The notes under the pieces: generated by a model
Told to the model about the DNA's origin: nothing
Databases searched by the model: none
What the model saw: the letters and a program-made list of their open reading frames with translations, nothing else
Position numbers and translations under genes: made by a program
In this document: one piece after another, positions 11,675 through 21,895 of the stretch
Position numbering within the stretch: position 1 is the stretch's first letter
Layout: every line of letters begins with the position of its first letter
Assembly (NCBI GenBank): GCA_949825025.1
Contig: OX463780.1
Coordinates: 47,203,280-47,267,279 of the forward strand
Reading direction: 5' to 3'
Source: Siphlonurus alternatus
Lineage: Eukaryota > Arthropoda > Insecta > Ephemeroptera > Siphlonuridae
Length of the DNA: 64,000 bases

Positions 11675-11812
11675 CTATATATAGTCATAATAATATTGAA
11701 GCGTTCTTTTCATATCACTGGCTGGAACAGGTGGGCTATTCAACAGAGGGTGCTCCACAAAATATAAGCGTGCAGGTACGCCAATGATGTGTCTGCGCTT
11801 CATGAATGAACT
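11675..11812 (-). CDS. candidate terminal coding exon, unknown protein
   Basis: I do not recognise this protein. On the minus strand a strong acceptor, with the pyrimidine-rich tract TTGTTTCTTCGTTCACC and then ACGCAG, opens a 45-codon frame that ends in TAG at 11675-11677. The frame reads SSFMKRRHIIGV at its start and RTLQYYYDYI at its end, with a Pro/Asn-rich middle (HPLLNSPPVPASD). The patch is clearly richer in G+C than its flanks. A consensus donor CAG|GTGAGT lies 12 bases past the stop, so the exon might be followed by a spliced 3' UTR. A competing reading is a 45-nt plus-strand exon at 11731-11775 (VGYSTEGAPQNISVQ) between CAG and GTACGC. The final residues faintly recall NPY-family peptides, but the amidation signal is absent. 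Confidence 0.3.
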   Translation of the reverse strand, partial: SSFMKRRHIIGVPARLYFVEHPLLNSPPVPASDMKRTLQYYYDYI

Positions 11813-13097
11813 CTGCGTGGTGAACGAAGAAACAATGCAAATTAATTTAATCACTTTCCTATAGTAAAGAGAAATGTTTGATATTAGTTTTGACCAATAT
11901 TATTATTATTATTTCTTGAATTTAATGGATCAGGAATTAAATTTTAGACAGAAATTTATAGATATTATAAATAGGAAGTTATCAGAGAAATTTAATATAC
12001 CAAAATTTCAATACTAAATCTGACGATTAACATTTCTATAGACAGAAATCTGTCAACTTTCTTTGTCAAAGAAATACTGAACTGTTTTATTATTTTAATA
12101 CCATTTGTTTGAATGAATTCTATAAATAAAAGCTAGTGTGATATTAATCGATTTGCATTATTTATTACTTCCAAATATATATTTAACAACCATCAGTTCT
12201 CTTTTTGCTTTTCGTTATACCTTTTGTATTTTTTTGCAGTCAACTTTGTGAATTTAACCCTCTAAACTTTCATGCTTTGTTGTAACAGACTTTTGATCAA
12301 AATGCTCAATAATAATGTTTAGAATTATCGTACTGTTTAGAGAGAAATGTAGCAATCAATACGTATATTCAACAAAATTCAAGTTAAATTTAAACTCTCT
12401 ATACTCTTCAGGAATCAATAATAAATTACACCTATATACGTTAGTAAGTGTTGGGGGTGTATATTCTATTGTTATACATTAGCACTAAAAAAAAAATATT
12501 TTAAAATAGTTTTGGGAATGTTCACCATGGCAAAGCGAATTTAACTCCAATCAAGAGAGCGTCCCTCGTGATGCTTTGTGAGTCGGCCATTCAGAAGCAA
12601 ATAATGAGAGGCAACGCCACTCTGTGAAGAGCTACGTGAAATAACCGTACATTTTCAATGTATGTAAATTGAGCAGCCAATGTATGTACTCGCAATATAT
12701 TTTGTCGAGTATGCTAAATAAAAAAAATGATAATATAATAGCATTACAATTTTATACGTTGGATAAAAAAAAAATATAATATAATAATAGCATTTCAATT
12801 TTATATAGCTGATAAAAGTATGAATGTACAAAATAAAGTTGCATATATTTTTTGTATGGTTATTAATGCTTGTATAAAAAATTGGATTTTTGAGAAATAA
12901 TTATACTCTAATAATAGGTAACACTATAATAATATAACATTACAGTACTCATCGTAGAGGTTTTGTTAATAATATCATACATTTTAATTACGTATTTTTA
13001 TTGTCATGTATCAGTATCATAAAAAAATAATTAAATTTAAGTATATGAAAATCATTAATTTTCTGTATAATATTATACCTTTTAATTTTTTTTTAAA
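11813..13097. other. AT-rich stretch with a ~45-bp tandem duplication
   Basis: No gene seen apart from the tandem repeat annotated separately. A GC-richer patch near 12540-12660 contains a CTCGTGATGCTTTGTGAGTC-type sequence but no frame or splice signal that I trust. Confidence 0.55.
12730..12817 (+). repeat. two-unit tandem duplication
   Basis: Units of about 45 bp share ATAATATAATA..GCATT.CAATTTTATA and a trailing GATAAAA. The second unit starts at 12776. Confidence 0.65.
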
Positions 13098-13223
13098 GGT
13101 ATAAACTGGTCGTCACTTAAAGTTGATGTGACGTCACGAGACCCTCCCATTAGTATTGTATTGGAGGACAAAGGTAAAGGTTCGTGACGTCAAATCTACT
13201 TTAAGTAACGATGAGTTTATGCA
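13098..13223. mobile_element. family O palindromic MITE with two CRE sites
   Basis: The left arm, GTATAAACTGGTCGTCACTT, and the right arm (minus strand), GCATAAACTCATCGTTACTT, continue into AAAGTTGATGTGACGTCACG and its partner. TGACGTCA is present in both arms (13129-13136 and 13185-13192). The element is 126 bp with a loop of about 45 bp and resembles family B only in carrying CRE sites near the centre. Confidence 0.7.
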
Positions 13224-13568
13224 TACATATTTTTTAGCAATTATATACAGATTGTCCATCTTTGGACTTTTATCCCTATATTAGCTGGTTTGCCACAATG
13301 CAGCTGTATATACCTCTGGAGACAACGCGATGTGAAGAGTTAAAATTTTGGGACAGGTAAAAATAGCATCCAGTTTAACAATCCTTAAAGAGTAAGTTTC
13401 TAATTCCACCATACTTCCTTATTCTGTGATACAACGCCCACAAATTTTGGAAGTTAAGTTTGTAATGTCTCGAGAAGGGTGGTACCCATATTTATATAAT
13501 AATATTTTGATACCAAGTAGAACAATATAATTCACCATATGATATAAAGTCCATTGATAAAGAGTAGA
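13224..13568. other. non-coding stretch
   Basis: Nothing supportable. The left part of a 139-residue minus-strand frame lies here, but that frame is built largely from the retroposon tail next door and is not a gene. Confidence 0.55.
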
Positions 13569-13727
13569 GGTGTCCGGCTTGACTGAGGTTTTCCACGGTT
13601 CCCTCAGTTTCAATTCAACGAATGCTGGGACTCGTAAAAGGCCGTGGACCATCCTTTCCCTACTCGTTACCTTGGCTCGAGCTCCAAGCTCATAGGGGTG
13701 TAACCTTGTAAAAAAAAAAAAAAAAAA
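13569..13727 (+). mobile_element. SINE/LINE-like retroposon 3' end with poly-A tail
   Basis: A GC-richer segment ends in 18 A (13710-13727). It contains the palindromic GGTTTTCCACGGTTCCC, then GAATGCTGGGACTCG, AAAAGGCCGTGG and GCTCGAGCTCCAAGCTCATAG. From memory this layout resembles 3' parts of insect non-LTR retroposons. Fragments of the same family are at 8067, 31010, 37090, 40728 and 48467. No reverse transcriptase frame is present. Confidence 0.6.
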
Positions 13728-13736
13728 GTCGCTGAT

Positions 13737-13805
13737 GAATCTCGAACCTGACACGTGCCACACCGCGGCGACACGTGTCGCTGCAGTCGATGCTAATCTC
13801 TGCCA
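13737..13805 (-). mobile_element. tRNA-like SINE head (A and B boxes)
   Basis: On the minus strand TGGCAGAGATTAGC (13792-13805) fits the Pol III A box and GGTTCGAGATTC (13737-13748) fits the B box, spaced as in tRNA-derived promoters. The stem-loops are too decayed for a functional tRNA. A T tract (the retroposon's poly-A read backwards) follows 9 nt downstream and could serve as a terminator. The head points towards the neighbouring poly-A tail, so two retroposons may have inserted back to back. Confidence 0.5.
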
Positions 13806-14384
13806 CATCGGATTTACGTTAGGACAAGCAAACGACATCGTATTTCAATGTTACGTGTCTACCAGATTTATTTGTCTCTATATAACAAATGATTCGAGTG
13901 TCACGTGGAGGGGGCGGGACACACTGCAAGATTAATTCTAGATATATGTTATTTGTATTCTAAAGTTCATGTAATATGTATAATGTAACAGAAGTGGAAC
14001 GAAATGTCTAGACAGAGATTAAGAATAAAATCTTTGTTCGTGCCAAAAATATCTAATCAAATTGTCACCAGTGCATAATACAGAATCCATTATCTACCAT
14101 AAGATTCACATTATCTTTTAAATTACAAAATAAAATGTAATGTTTTAAATTAATATTTAATGAAATTATAAAGCCAGAATTTTTTTATACAATCATTTTA
14201 AACAAGTGTTATATTTTTTTAACTTTTATTAATGATATTATATTATATATTTAAACTCTAACACACTTATATATTACATTAGAATTTCTATGCCATATCT
14301 CTCATTTTACTATATAGTATAAATATATATTATACACTATATAATACATACACCATTTTTGCTGATACAGGCCATTAAGTTGAT
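13806..14384. other. AT-rich non-coding stretch
   Basis: Nothing recognised. CACGTGGAGGGGGCGGG near 13903-13918 is a lone GC-rich motif (E-box plus GC box). The rest is simple AT-rich DNA. Confidence 0.55.
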
Positions 14385-14545
14385 TATTTGAGTTGGCTTT
14401 TCTCCCTGGTTCGCATATAACACGTTTAGCTGGCGTTATGCCTCCACATCACCCAAGTAATTGCAACAACTGGGAGGGGAGGGACTTGTTTCGCGACGTC
14501 AGCTCCCAGCCACTTGGGCACGCCAACAGTCCGTCACCTAGCCGG

Positions 14546-14550
<5 letters not shown>
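14385..14550. promoter_or_regulatory. GC-rich non-coding patch, possible regulatory element
   Basis: An island of much higher G+C with CpG-containing words (TTCGCGACGTCAGCTCCC, GGGCACGCC, TAGCCGGCCCC) leading into a (CT)n tract. A 73-residue plus-strand frame spans it, but half of that is the microsatellite. The regulatory role is inference from composition only. Confidence 0.25.

Positions 14551-14583
<33 letters not shown>
14551..14583. repeat. (CT)n microsatellite
   Basis: About 16 uninterrupted CT units. Confidence 0.95.
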
Positions 14584-14584
<1 letters not shown>

Positions 14585-15259
14585 ACTCACTCTTTTTCTC
14601 CTCTCGCAATATAATTTACTGCAGCTTCAAAATATACATAAATATGGCAGATTTTCAATTCCAGAAAGGAAGAGCACCCAGACTATAGCCATTTCAAATT
14701 GTTTTGCGTTGAAGCGCCCCCAAAGAGAGCAGGGGTAAATTTCATGTTGCCCTAAGGTATATATACCAATATAAGAAGTGTGCTAAATTAAACTACATTC
14801 GTAAGACGAGCTTTGATTTAAAAATTTTAATTCAAAATAATTTACTTTCCATATATACATTTGACCGATGATTAAATTAGCTGCTATTTTATAGTAACAA
14901 ACTTTTCTAAATGAATGAGGTTTTTCCTATATATCTAATTAATTTCAAATCCCATATAGGTTGGATAAAACAAGCTAAATGAAGCTTTGTAAATTTGTTT
15001 CTGCCGGTCATCCAATAAGAAGTATTTTGTAAAAAGGAAAGTTGGCTTAATCCCCTTATTGTTGTCTCCACGCGCCAACAATGGTTTCCATGGCGACAGT
15101 CTGATCTGCTCTAATCTAATTGGAGAACCACCGCACTCTGGTGAACCCTCACAAAGACAGGATTATTTTCTCTGGACCAAATCTACTTCGATTGACAGTG
15201 AACTCACTTTGTTGTTTTGACATATATATCGTTGTAGATTTTAATACCATTTAGTACCA
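14584..15259. other. non-coding stretch with an X-box-like site
   Basis: AT-rich except for about 15045-15170, which is GC-richer and carries the X-box-like palindrome annotated at 15084. No gene supported. Confidence 0.55.
15084..15097. promoter_or_regulatory. RFX X-box-like palindrome
   Basis: GTTTCCATGGCGAC matches 13 of 14 positions of the X-box consensus GTTNCCATGGNAAC bound by RFX factors. It sits in a GC-richer non-coding patch. Function not demonstrated. Confidence 0.35.
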
Positions 15260-15650
15260 AATTTCGGGATTATCTTTGAGAAAATTCAAAAGATTTTTAT
15301 CATCAATGAGATTTCTGCATGGGATTGACTCAATCATAAAAAGAAGGTTGAAAAAATACATGTTAAGAATTTTTTGTGAGCTTTTTGCCAATTAATGGAT
15401 GATGCCTAAAATGCAATTTTAAAATGGTCACGTGACTTGGATGGTCCTTCTGCATTGCCTATGACGTCATAGGCCACGTATTCTTTTAAAAAAATGCATT
15501 TTAGTTTTGGCGCAATGCTAAAAAAAAAAAATCAAAATGTGATTTGTATTTTTTTATCTCTTTCGAATAAAAGATTGCATGCAGGACCTGATTGAAAATT
15601 AAATATTCTCTTTGCAATTTTTATACTACAATTTTTAACACAAATAACTA
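15260..15650. repeat. decayed fold-back with a CRE palindrome at its centre
   Basis: Imperfect arms flank a perfect 18-bp palindrome GCCTATGACGTCATAGGC (15457-15474). Inner arms: CTAAAATGCAATTTTAAAA on the left against the complement of TTTTAAAAAAATGCATTTTAG on the right. Outer similarity: CTGCATGGGATTG against the complement of a CTGCATGCAATC-type segment near 15577. Probably an old MITE. The outer limits are approximate. Confidence 0.5.
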
Positions 15651-16367
15651 TTATTGGTTCTTTGTAGGTAAGGGGCATGAATGAAAGAATATTTTTTGTA
15701 TTCATATTTGTAGAGAGACTTAAATAAATACTGTAATGTTACTACAATATTCAAAATACAACAAATAACAATTCACAACACATTGTCAATAATGTGAATA
15801 TCCTATAACTACATTTGTAGATATTTCTCTGTAGTATTGTGACATTGGTTTACAGAACAGCCTTACAGACATTTTCAAAACTATAGATCCCAAGTTTACA
15901 TTACTTCAATGGCAATGTGGGGGGCTTTTATTTTGAAACTGATAGTAGATAGTGACGCTGTGGCTAGAGTGCAGTGCTTGCTTTACACTTGCCATCGATG
16001 TTCACTGTATTTGCCTTGCCGTGATGTCCAGCATGCAAAACCCTTGAATAATGTTTGGTTAGATGCCATCATGGTGGTTCTGGCAAATACATCTAATGTA
16101 GTCTGATAGAGGATGCATGCACTAGTGCACATAGTCAATATAACTCTCTCACTATCGTCTTACTCAAGAACTGCTGACATGCCTCTATACTTATGTATTT
16201 ACTATAGAAAAGTATATATAATACTGTGGGTACATCATCAATGACCTGTTTTCATCCTTTTGTTATGTTTAAACTAAAGGAGCATGGAAACCATTGTTAG
16301 AAGAGTCGGTATCAGTAACTCTATATATGTGGCATAACATTTACCATATATAATAATGCATGATTGA
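15651..16367. other. non-coding stretch with a GC-richer patch
   Basis: A 65-residue plus-strand frame (15909-16106) lies in a patch of mixed composition. It has ATG but no supporting splice or promoter signals and no recognisable domain, so it is left uncalled. Confidence 0.5.
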
Positions 16368-16463
16368 GGTAGAGACAACGCCGACGTAGGTCTCTTTGAT
16401 TAACATGTAAACCTTAGCAAATTCACAAAAATTCAAAAAAAAATTTGAGACGTTATCTCGACC
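16368..16463. mobile_element. family A MITE, copy 3, internally deleted
   Basis: The left end GGTAGAGACAACG pairs with the right end (minus strand) GGTCGAGATAACG. The left arm keeps TTTGATTAACATGTAAACCT and AGCAAATTCACAAAAA, nearly identical to copies 1 and 2. Only about 96 bp remain, so most of the interior and right arm are gone. Confidence 0.7.
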
Positions 16464-17084
16464 TTTGCGTACCTATATAGTGTCTGACATTATTAAACAA
16501 TGGTTTTTGTTATAACCATTGTGAGTTGAAGATTTTGAGAAATTACAATATGTATGACATAAATATTTATTAAATATTATATTTTATTATTATTATATTT
16601 AAAAATGTATTTTATCTTTAAATAATAAAATGTAACTTTATATAGTTAGATGTTTTTGTGCTATATTTAAATTTTAATGCTACCTTGCAATAAAAATTTG
16701 AATTTTGTTTAAAAAATAACTATTATAATGTTATTTATAAGTCATATTATGCATATTATATTGTATATTTCTCAGAATGTAATGGAGAATTATATAGGAA
16801 AGCAGCTCAAAGAGCTACATTGCTATCAAATTTCATTTATTTAGGATATTTCAATATCAGACAATTAATTATTTCTAGGCTGAACAAACTAATAATTTCT
16901 GTTTATAATAAAAATTTGATCGCGATTATTAAAACTTTTTTATCATGAAAATAAAAGAACTTGTAGGTTGAAATATACGTTGAATTGATTATGAAGACAA
17001 AATACATGTTTCTTCGTTCGTAAAAATAAAAACTAACTTAGTATATATGGGATCGATTTATAAAGGAGTTTGCCAGAAAGCTAT

Positions 17085-17160
17085 CCAGGTTAACCATTAA
17101 CCACGGTTAGGGTCATTGATTTAGGGTGAACTTAACGTGGCTATATAGTGAGAAATCTGT
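17085..17160 (+). repeat. dispersed repeat K, copy 2
   Basis: CATTAACCACGGTTAGGG and, further on, a degenerate inverted partner CTTAACGTGGC ending in GAGAAATC. It is related to 8552, 25292 and 27908. Confidence 0.5.
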
Positions 17161-18603
17161 ACTATGGTTATTTCAGTTCATGAAATTTTTAGCAATATAC
17201 TGCCATTTTATTCATATTTCATTCTTAGCTTAGGTTACACTAAAGATGGACCCAAGAGCTTTTCTTTGAAAACTTTCACGCGGAAAAATATTTCCTCGGC
17301 ATGTTAAAAAATTTTCGCAAATTTTCCGTGCGGGAAATAAATTCGGAAGCCGTGGACCAATCAGAAAGCAGTATACTTGGACTTCTTGGACTTCTTGTGG
17401 GCGTGACTTTATTTGTTTATTTAATTGATCAATATATTTTTTTTTTAATTATAATTTTTTTAACAATACTTTTGTAACTGGTTAAATAAGCATTAAATCA
17501 TTACCTTAATTTGCAATATTTTATAATGTCATGCTGAAGTATAAATTTAGAGAAGGAACACATTTGTAAGACAAGTTATAATTATTGGATAATTTATGTC
17601 ATCACAAGATTTAAAAATAATTAAATCTTACAAACTTGAATAGATTTACCTTTCTATTCATTTTCATCGTACATGATTTGATTTTAATTACTATACAACC
17701 TGTAGTTACTTTACGTATAATTAAATTAATGTAATTATAATGGTGAAATTGGTTTACTAGAAAATGTTTCTTTACAAATTAATTTAATGGAAATAAATTA
17801 TCTAAAATTTAGTCTTACATATAGTTGTAAATTAATTAATAATATATGAATAAAGCAAGATTTTTTAATATCTCAAACACTACATTATAATTAAATTAAT
17901 TCAATGGTTAATTACTAAATCAACAAAATGAATATTCAGAAATTTTGCATTGACATTTATTTACAGTTTGAAATATTATTTTCATTAAAAAAAAATCAGA
18001 CTTCATTAACTACTTTATTTATATAAAAAACAAGAAAAAAAGTAGCATATAATACGGTACATATTTATTATAATAAGCATGTATACGTAAATTCATACCT
18101 GTAAAATACTACATTAGAAATTACAATTATCAAATATCGATAGCGCATGGCATGTATATTGGTGAATTTTTTAATTTTTTTTTATTGTTATTAATATTTG
18201 CCAACTCTCTTAAAACCGTGGTGACGTCACAAATAACTTCATATAAATTAAAACAACAGGATTTTATAAAAGTAGGGAAAAATTGGAGATACACGTTAAT
18301 TAACCTATATAATAAACATCAATACTAGATTTTTATTTCTAATGACGAGCTTCAACTTAAAAATGCCGCAGCGCCGCATTCTGACATCGCTCCATAAAGT
18401 TTGTTAGGAGAAAAATCTTATTTATTTTTTCATTCAAATTCTATGCTGCACAAAATCTCGAATATTTTTTATGTCGTGTAAAGGTGATCTTTCCCGTGGC
18501 TCATATGAATTATTAATCTTGCCCTTCATAAGAACCGTCGGAAAAAATTAAAAACCAGGTACCGCTGGGTTAAAGGATAGAAAGCTTGATAGAACATGTC
18601 GTC

Positions 18604-18620
18604 GCGCGCAGTTCGCGCGC
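18604..18620. repeat. GCGCGC hairpin
   Basis: GCGCGCAGTTCGCGCGC is a CpG-rich inverted repeat with a 5-base loop, striking in AT-rich surroundings. Confidence 0.6.
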
Positions 18621-18780
18621 TAGATTTTCATTGGCTGAGAGAATTGTGTCGTCAATGTTGAAGCTTCTCATTGCTATAATTTCATAGATTTACCTCACAT
18701 TCTATTGAATTTAATGTCCTCCATTTTTAAAACTTCCTCATTGCATTGTTACCTGCCAGGTAGGTAGTTTCTCTGCTAAT

Positions 18781-18905
18781 CCATTGTTCTTAGACGACAG
18801 TTTATGCAAAGCCAGAGGCAAATCTATAAATTAGTCGCTTTGTTCTAGCGCTGCTTACCAACTTAATTATAATGCAAACTACTTGAGAACAAAGTGCAAA
18901 CTCTC
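18781..18905. promoter_or_regulatory. clustered SOX- and POU-like sites, candidate enhancer
   Basis: In about 125 bp there are three SOX-type sites (CCATTGTTCT at 18781, CTTTGTTCT at 18838, AGAACAAAG at 18886) and two octamer-like ATGCAAA half sites (18804 and 18872). The second and third SOX sites are inverted around the second octamer half site. SOX-POU pairing is a known animal enhancer grammar. That it operates here is inference. Confidence 0.3.
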
Positions 18906-20761
18906 TTACTAAGAGTGCATCCAGAGAAAACCCTCCGGGACTTATGATATTGTATTATGTACTATCATTATGCATCATCTTCCTTGCTCCAATCACGTAA
19001 TGTAAATCTAAACCATATGTTCAACTAATTAAAAAAACAACAACAGATTGTGTAAGGGAATATTGCAATGTTAATCTTATATTATCGTATGCAAGCATGC
19101 AATTATATCATATGTTGAGAATTGATATTAAATCCTTTTAGCAATGTTATATTAATTAAATTATGATTAATATAATATTATATGGAAATTGAATTGTTGA
19201 ATTAGTTAAAATTTTAAATAAGTAGTATATACTTACAATCAATGATGTTATATTGTTTATAATGTATTAATATTCTTAATTTTTGTGTATTCATGTTATA
19301 ATTATTAATAATTCGATGTATAAATTATGTATATGGACATTATAAATAATATCAAGAATTTATCGTCTCTCCTCATCATCTCTTTGAATATGAATTTCAT
19401 TATATTCTTTGTTGCACTATTGCCTATTGAAGATGCAAAAAAACTTCTTTTTGTTCCGTTTTCCCGTTTTTAAGAATAATCCGTAATTATATAGCCATGC
19501 ACCCAAAAGTACGATGCAGACAGTCAGAATTAATTACGTCTTACTGAAGATAAAGTTTTAGAAACTATGTATATATTTACAACCCTTTATAATTTAGCGA
19601 GGATAAATTACATGTTTTTTGGATGAACGTCAACGAATTAGATATATTTGTACAAGATAATTTTAAGTAAGGAATTATTAAATTTACATACAATATAGCT
19701 TGTTGATTTACTTGAAGGTTTAAGAAAGATGATATAATTATCCATGCAGGTGCTAATTAAATTCAGTGAAGCTTTAAAGTGTATTATATGTACATAGTCA
19801 AAGTATGCATCAAGTGCAGTAAAGCGGACATTAAAAGCTATTGCAACTTTGTCTTTGCTATATAGCGGCTGTTGTCTTAACGTCTATTAAGCCAAGATAA
19901 CTGTCGCATTACATTCGTTCAAGTTTAGTCAAACTAACATCAACATTATGTCATTGATCTAATTGTAAATGAAGCTACTTGAAGAACTGGAAAGTAGGTC
20001 AAGATATTCTAGCAAAGTTTAACCAATTAAAATGAATTTACTTTAAATGAATTACCAAGTTGAAATAAAATTATCTTCTTCTATGTTATTTAATTTCATA
20101 TCGAGGTTAAAATTAATGATATATCTTATTTCTATATTACCGGTAACTCATTCTGTTATTAATTTATTTCATTTTTTTTATATTATATAGTGTAATAAAA
20201 TACGATAAGTGAGCTTTTATTTTTTTAATTTATATCTATAGTTGGAAGAATTACCTACAGCTTTATGTGCTCGGCAGTTACGTTAAAAAATAAAAGCAAC
20301 AAATAATTAAATGACGAAGTTGTATTTATTTTTATCATCGAGATAAATTAAATACAATTTTTTTAGCTGTACTTATGTAGGAATTTGTGATTACATTTTA
20401 CATGACTTTACCCTTATGAATATTTACTCAAACAGAAATTATTGCTACATAATATTTTTAAATCTTATGCCTATAATATTATAGGATACGATTGGAAATG
20501 TCAGGTGTTTATAAGGTTGAAGCATGTTGATAAAATGTCATGGGTTGAAACTAAATTTAATCAATATATATCTACATAGGAGTGTCACGATTTGTTCCCC
20601 CCAGCATTTATATATGCATTACAAAACTCTGCAAATAATTAAAATAAGTTAAATATATATTATTTTTTACAAGTGATATTTTTAATTGCATTATTTTATT
20701 TTTTATTTTGTTTTATTATCTCTTTCATGGGCACAAACATACATATATTCCAATGTTTCAC
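18906..20761. other. long AT-rich stretch
   Basis: Nothing coding is seen. A patch at 19800-19920 is modestly GC-richer without a usable frame. TAATTA/ATTAAT homeodomain-type cores are abundant, as expected from base composition. Confidence 0.6.
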
Positions 20762-21086
20762 AATGGAGTATTGACCTCAAATTTTTTTATTGTAGAAATG
20801 GATAGAGGGTGCAAAGTTATGCTACTCTAATTTTTTTCAGATTTTTTTGAGCCCGGGAAATATTTTTAAAAAATTATTGAAAGTCCTTTTTGTGACGTCA
20901 CGCGGCGGTAAGTCCTATTTTTTGCTTTTAAGGAGCAGCGCTTCGTGACGTCACAAAAATAACTTTCAATAATTTTTTTAAAAATACTTCCCGGGCTAAA
21001 AAAAATCTGAAAAAAATCAGGGTAGCATAACTTTGCACCCTATATCCATTTCTGCAGTAAAAAAAAGTGAGGTCGATAGTCGCATT
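20762..21086. mobile_element. family B fold-back MITE, copy 2, with two CRE sites
   Basis: It begins AATGGAGTATTGACCTCAAA and ends with a decayed GAGGTCGATAGTCGCATT. The inner arms match copy 1 (GATAGAGGGTGCAAAGTTAT and GAGCCCGGGAAATATTTTT). TGACGTCA occurs at 20893-20900 and 20946-20953 on either side of a loop containing GGCGGTAAGTCC. Confidence 0.85.
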
Positions 21087-21257
21087 TATTTATCGATAAT
21101 ACATGTTTTTAGAATTCTAATTTATGTGGTATTCTAAAGTATCATAAAATATATTAATACTTGACATAATGTATAAATCAGACAATTTTTTTACTTAAGT
21201 ATATAGTTTCTCTTTGTCTTCCGATTACAAATTACAAATATGTAAATATTTGTAATT
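21087..21257. other. AT-rich spacer
   Basis: Nothing recognised. AAATATTTGTAATTTG-like words form a small inverted repeat at about 21225-21260. Confidence 0.5.
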
Positions 21258-21336
21258 TGTTTCAGATTACGAGGTGAGTGTTTTCACCTACTGTTGACAG
21301 TTGGCGCTACCATCGCTTACACACCGTCAGTAAGTA
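21258..21336 (+). repeat. dispersed repeat N, copy 1
   Basis: TTTCAGATTACGAGGTGAGTG followed by TTGGCGCTACCATCG matches copy 2 at 50638 (TTTCAGATATCGTGGTGAGTG, TGGTGGTGCCACGTG). Both copies show an AG acceptor-like and a GTGAGT donor-like motif 8 nt apart. Confidence 0.5.
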
Positions 21337-21746
21337 ATTTGTAAACTTGTGCTAAGTTGAATTTAATTAACCTAAAGCGTGGTAATAACTTTTTGAACGT
21401 TATTAGTAAGTCATTAGTCCTCTACCTTTAAACATTTTTTTTTTATATACAAAATTCTACTGGGGTGAAGTATGCTAATACCCATTTTTTCTTTTCTCTC
21501 TTTACTTTGGAGTTTCGAGCACATTTAGAACACTTTGAGGTCAAATTATCGTAACTTTTTAAAGTAAAAACATTATTTACATTCAATAAAGATATAGTCT
21601 AATGTATCATATTATCACAGCTGAGGTACACTGGCGAACATTAAAATTGAAATTACCCCGAGTATTAGGCCACAAACTTTACCTTCAGAAAAAGACTGCA
21701 CAGAAATTGGCATACATTTCAATCTAGTTGCATAAAAGCAAGCAAT

Positions 21747-21895
21747 ATCCTAATTCCATTAATTGGTAAGCTGAAAAAACATCCTAACTCCATTGGTAAG
21801 CAAAATGGACTTACAATATTTTTTTCCCAGCTTACTAATGGAGCTAGGATATTTTTTTTTACAGCCTAAATACTAATGGAGTTAGTTTTTCAGTT
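21747..21895. repeat. direct and inverted ~26-bp repeats
   Basis: ATCCTAATTCCATTAATTGG (21747) and ATCCTAACTCCATTGG (21781) are direct copies. GCTTACTAATGGAGCTAGGAT (from about 21830) and ACTAATGGAGTTAG (about 21872) are inverted copies. A small rearranged repeat cluster. Confidence 0.6.

Larger units (their letters stand above)
16464..18780. other. long AT-rich stretch
   Basis: No gene. It contains repeat K copy 2, a CCAATCAG box at about 17356 in a GC-richer patch, a TGACGTCA octamer at 18222-18229, and a GCGCG/CGCGC hairpin at 18604-18620. Confidence 0.55.

Noticed and set aside
11675..11812. Neuropeptide F/NPY-like peptide
   Set aside because: Only a loose resemblance (PASDM, YYYDYI); no RPRF-amide terminus or cleavage site follows.
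13419..13838. 139-residue minus-strand frame
   Set aside because: It translates the retroposon tail, its poly-A (as poly-Phe) and the tRNA-like head; a repeat artefact.
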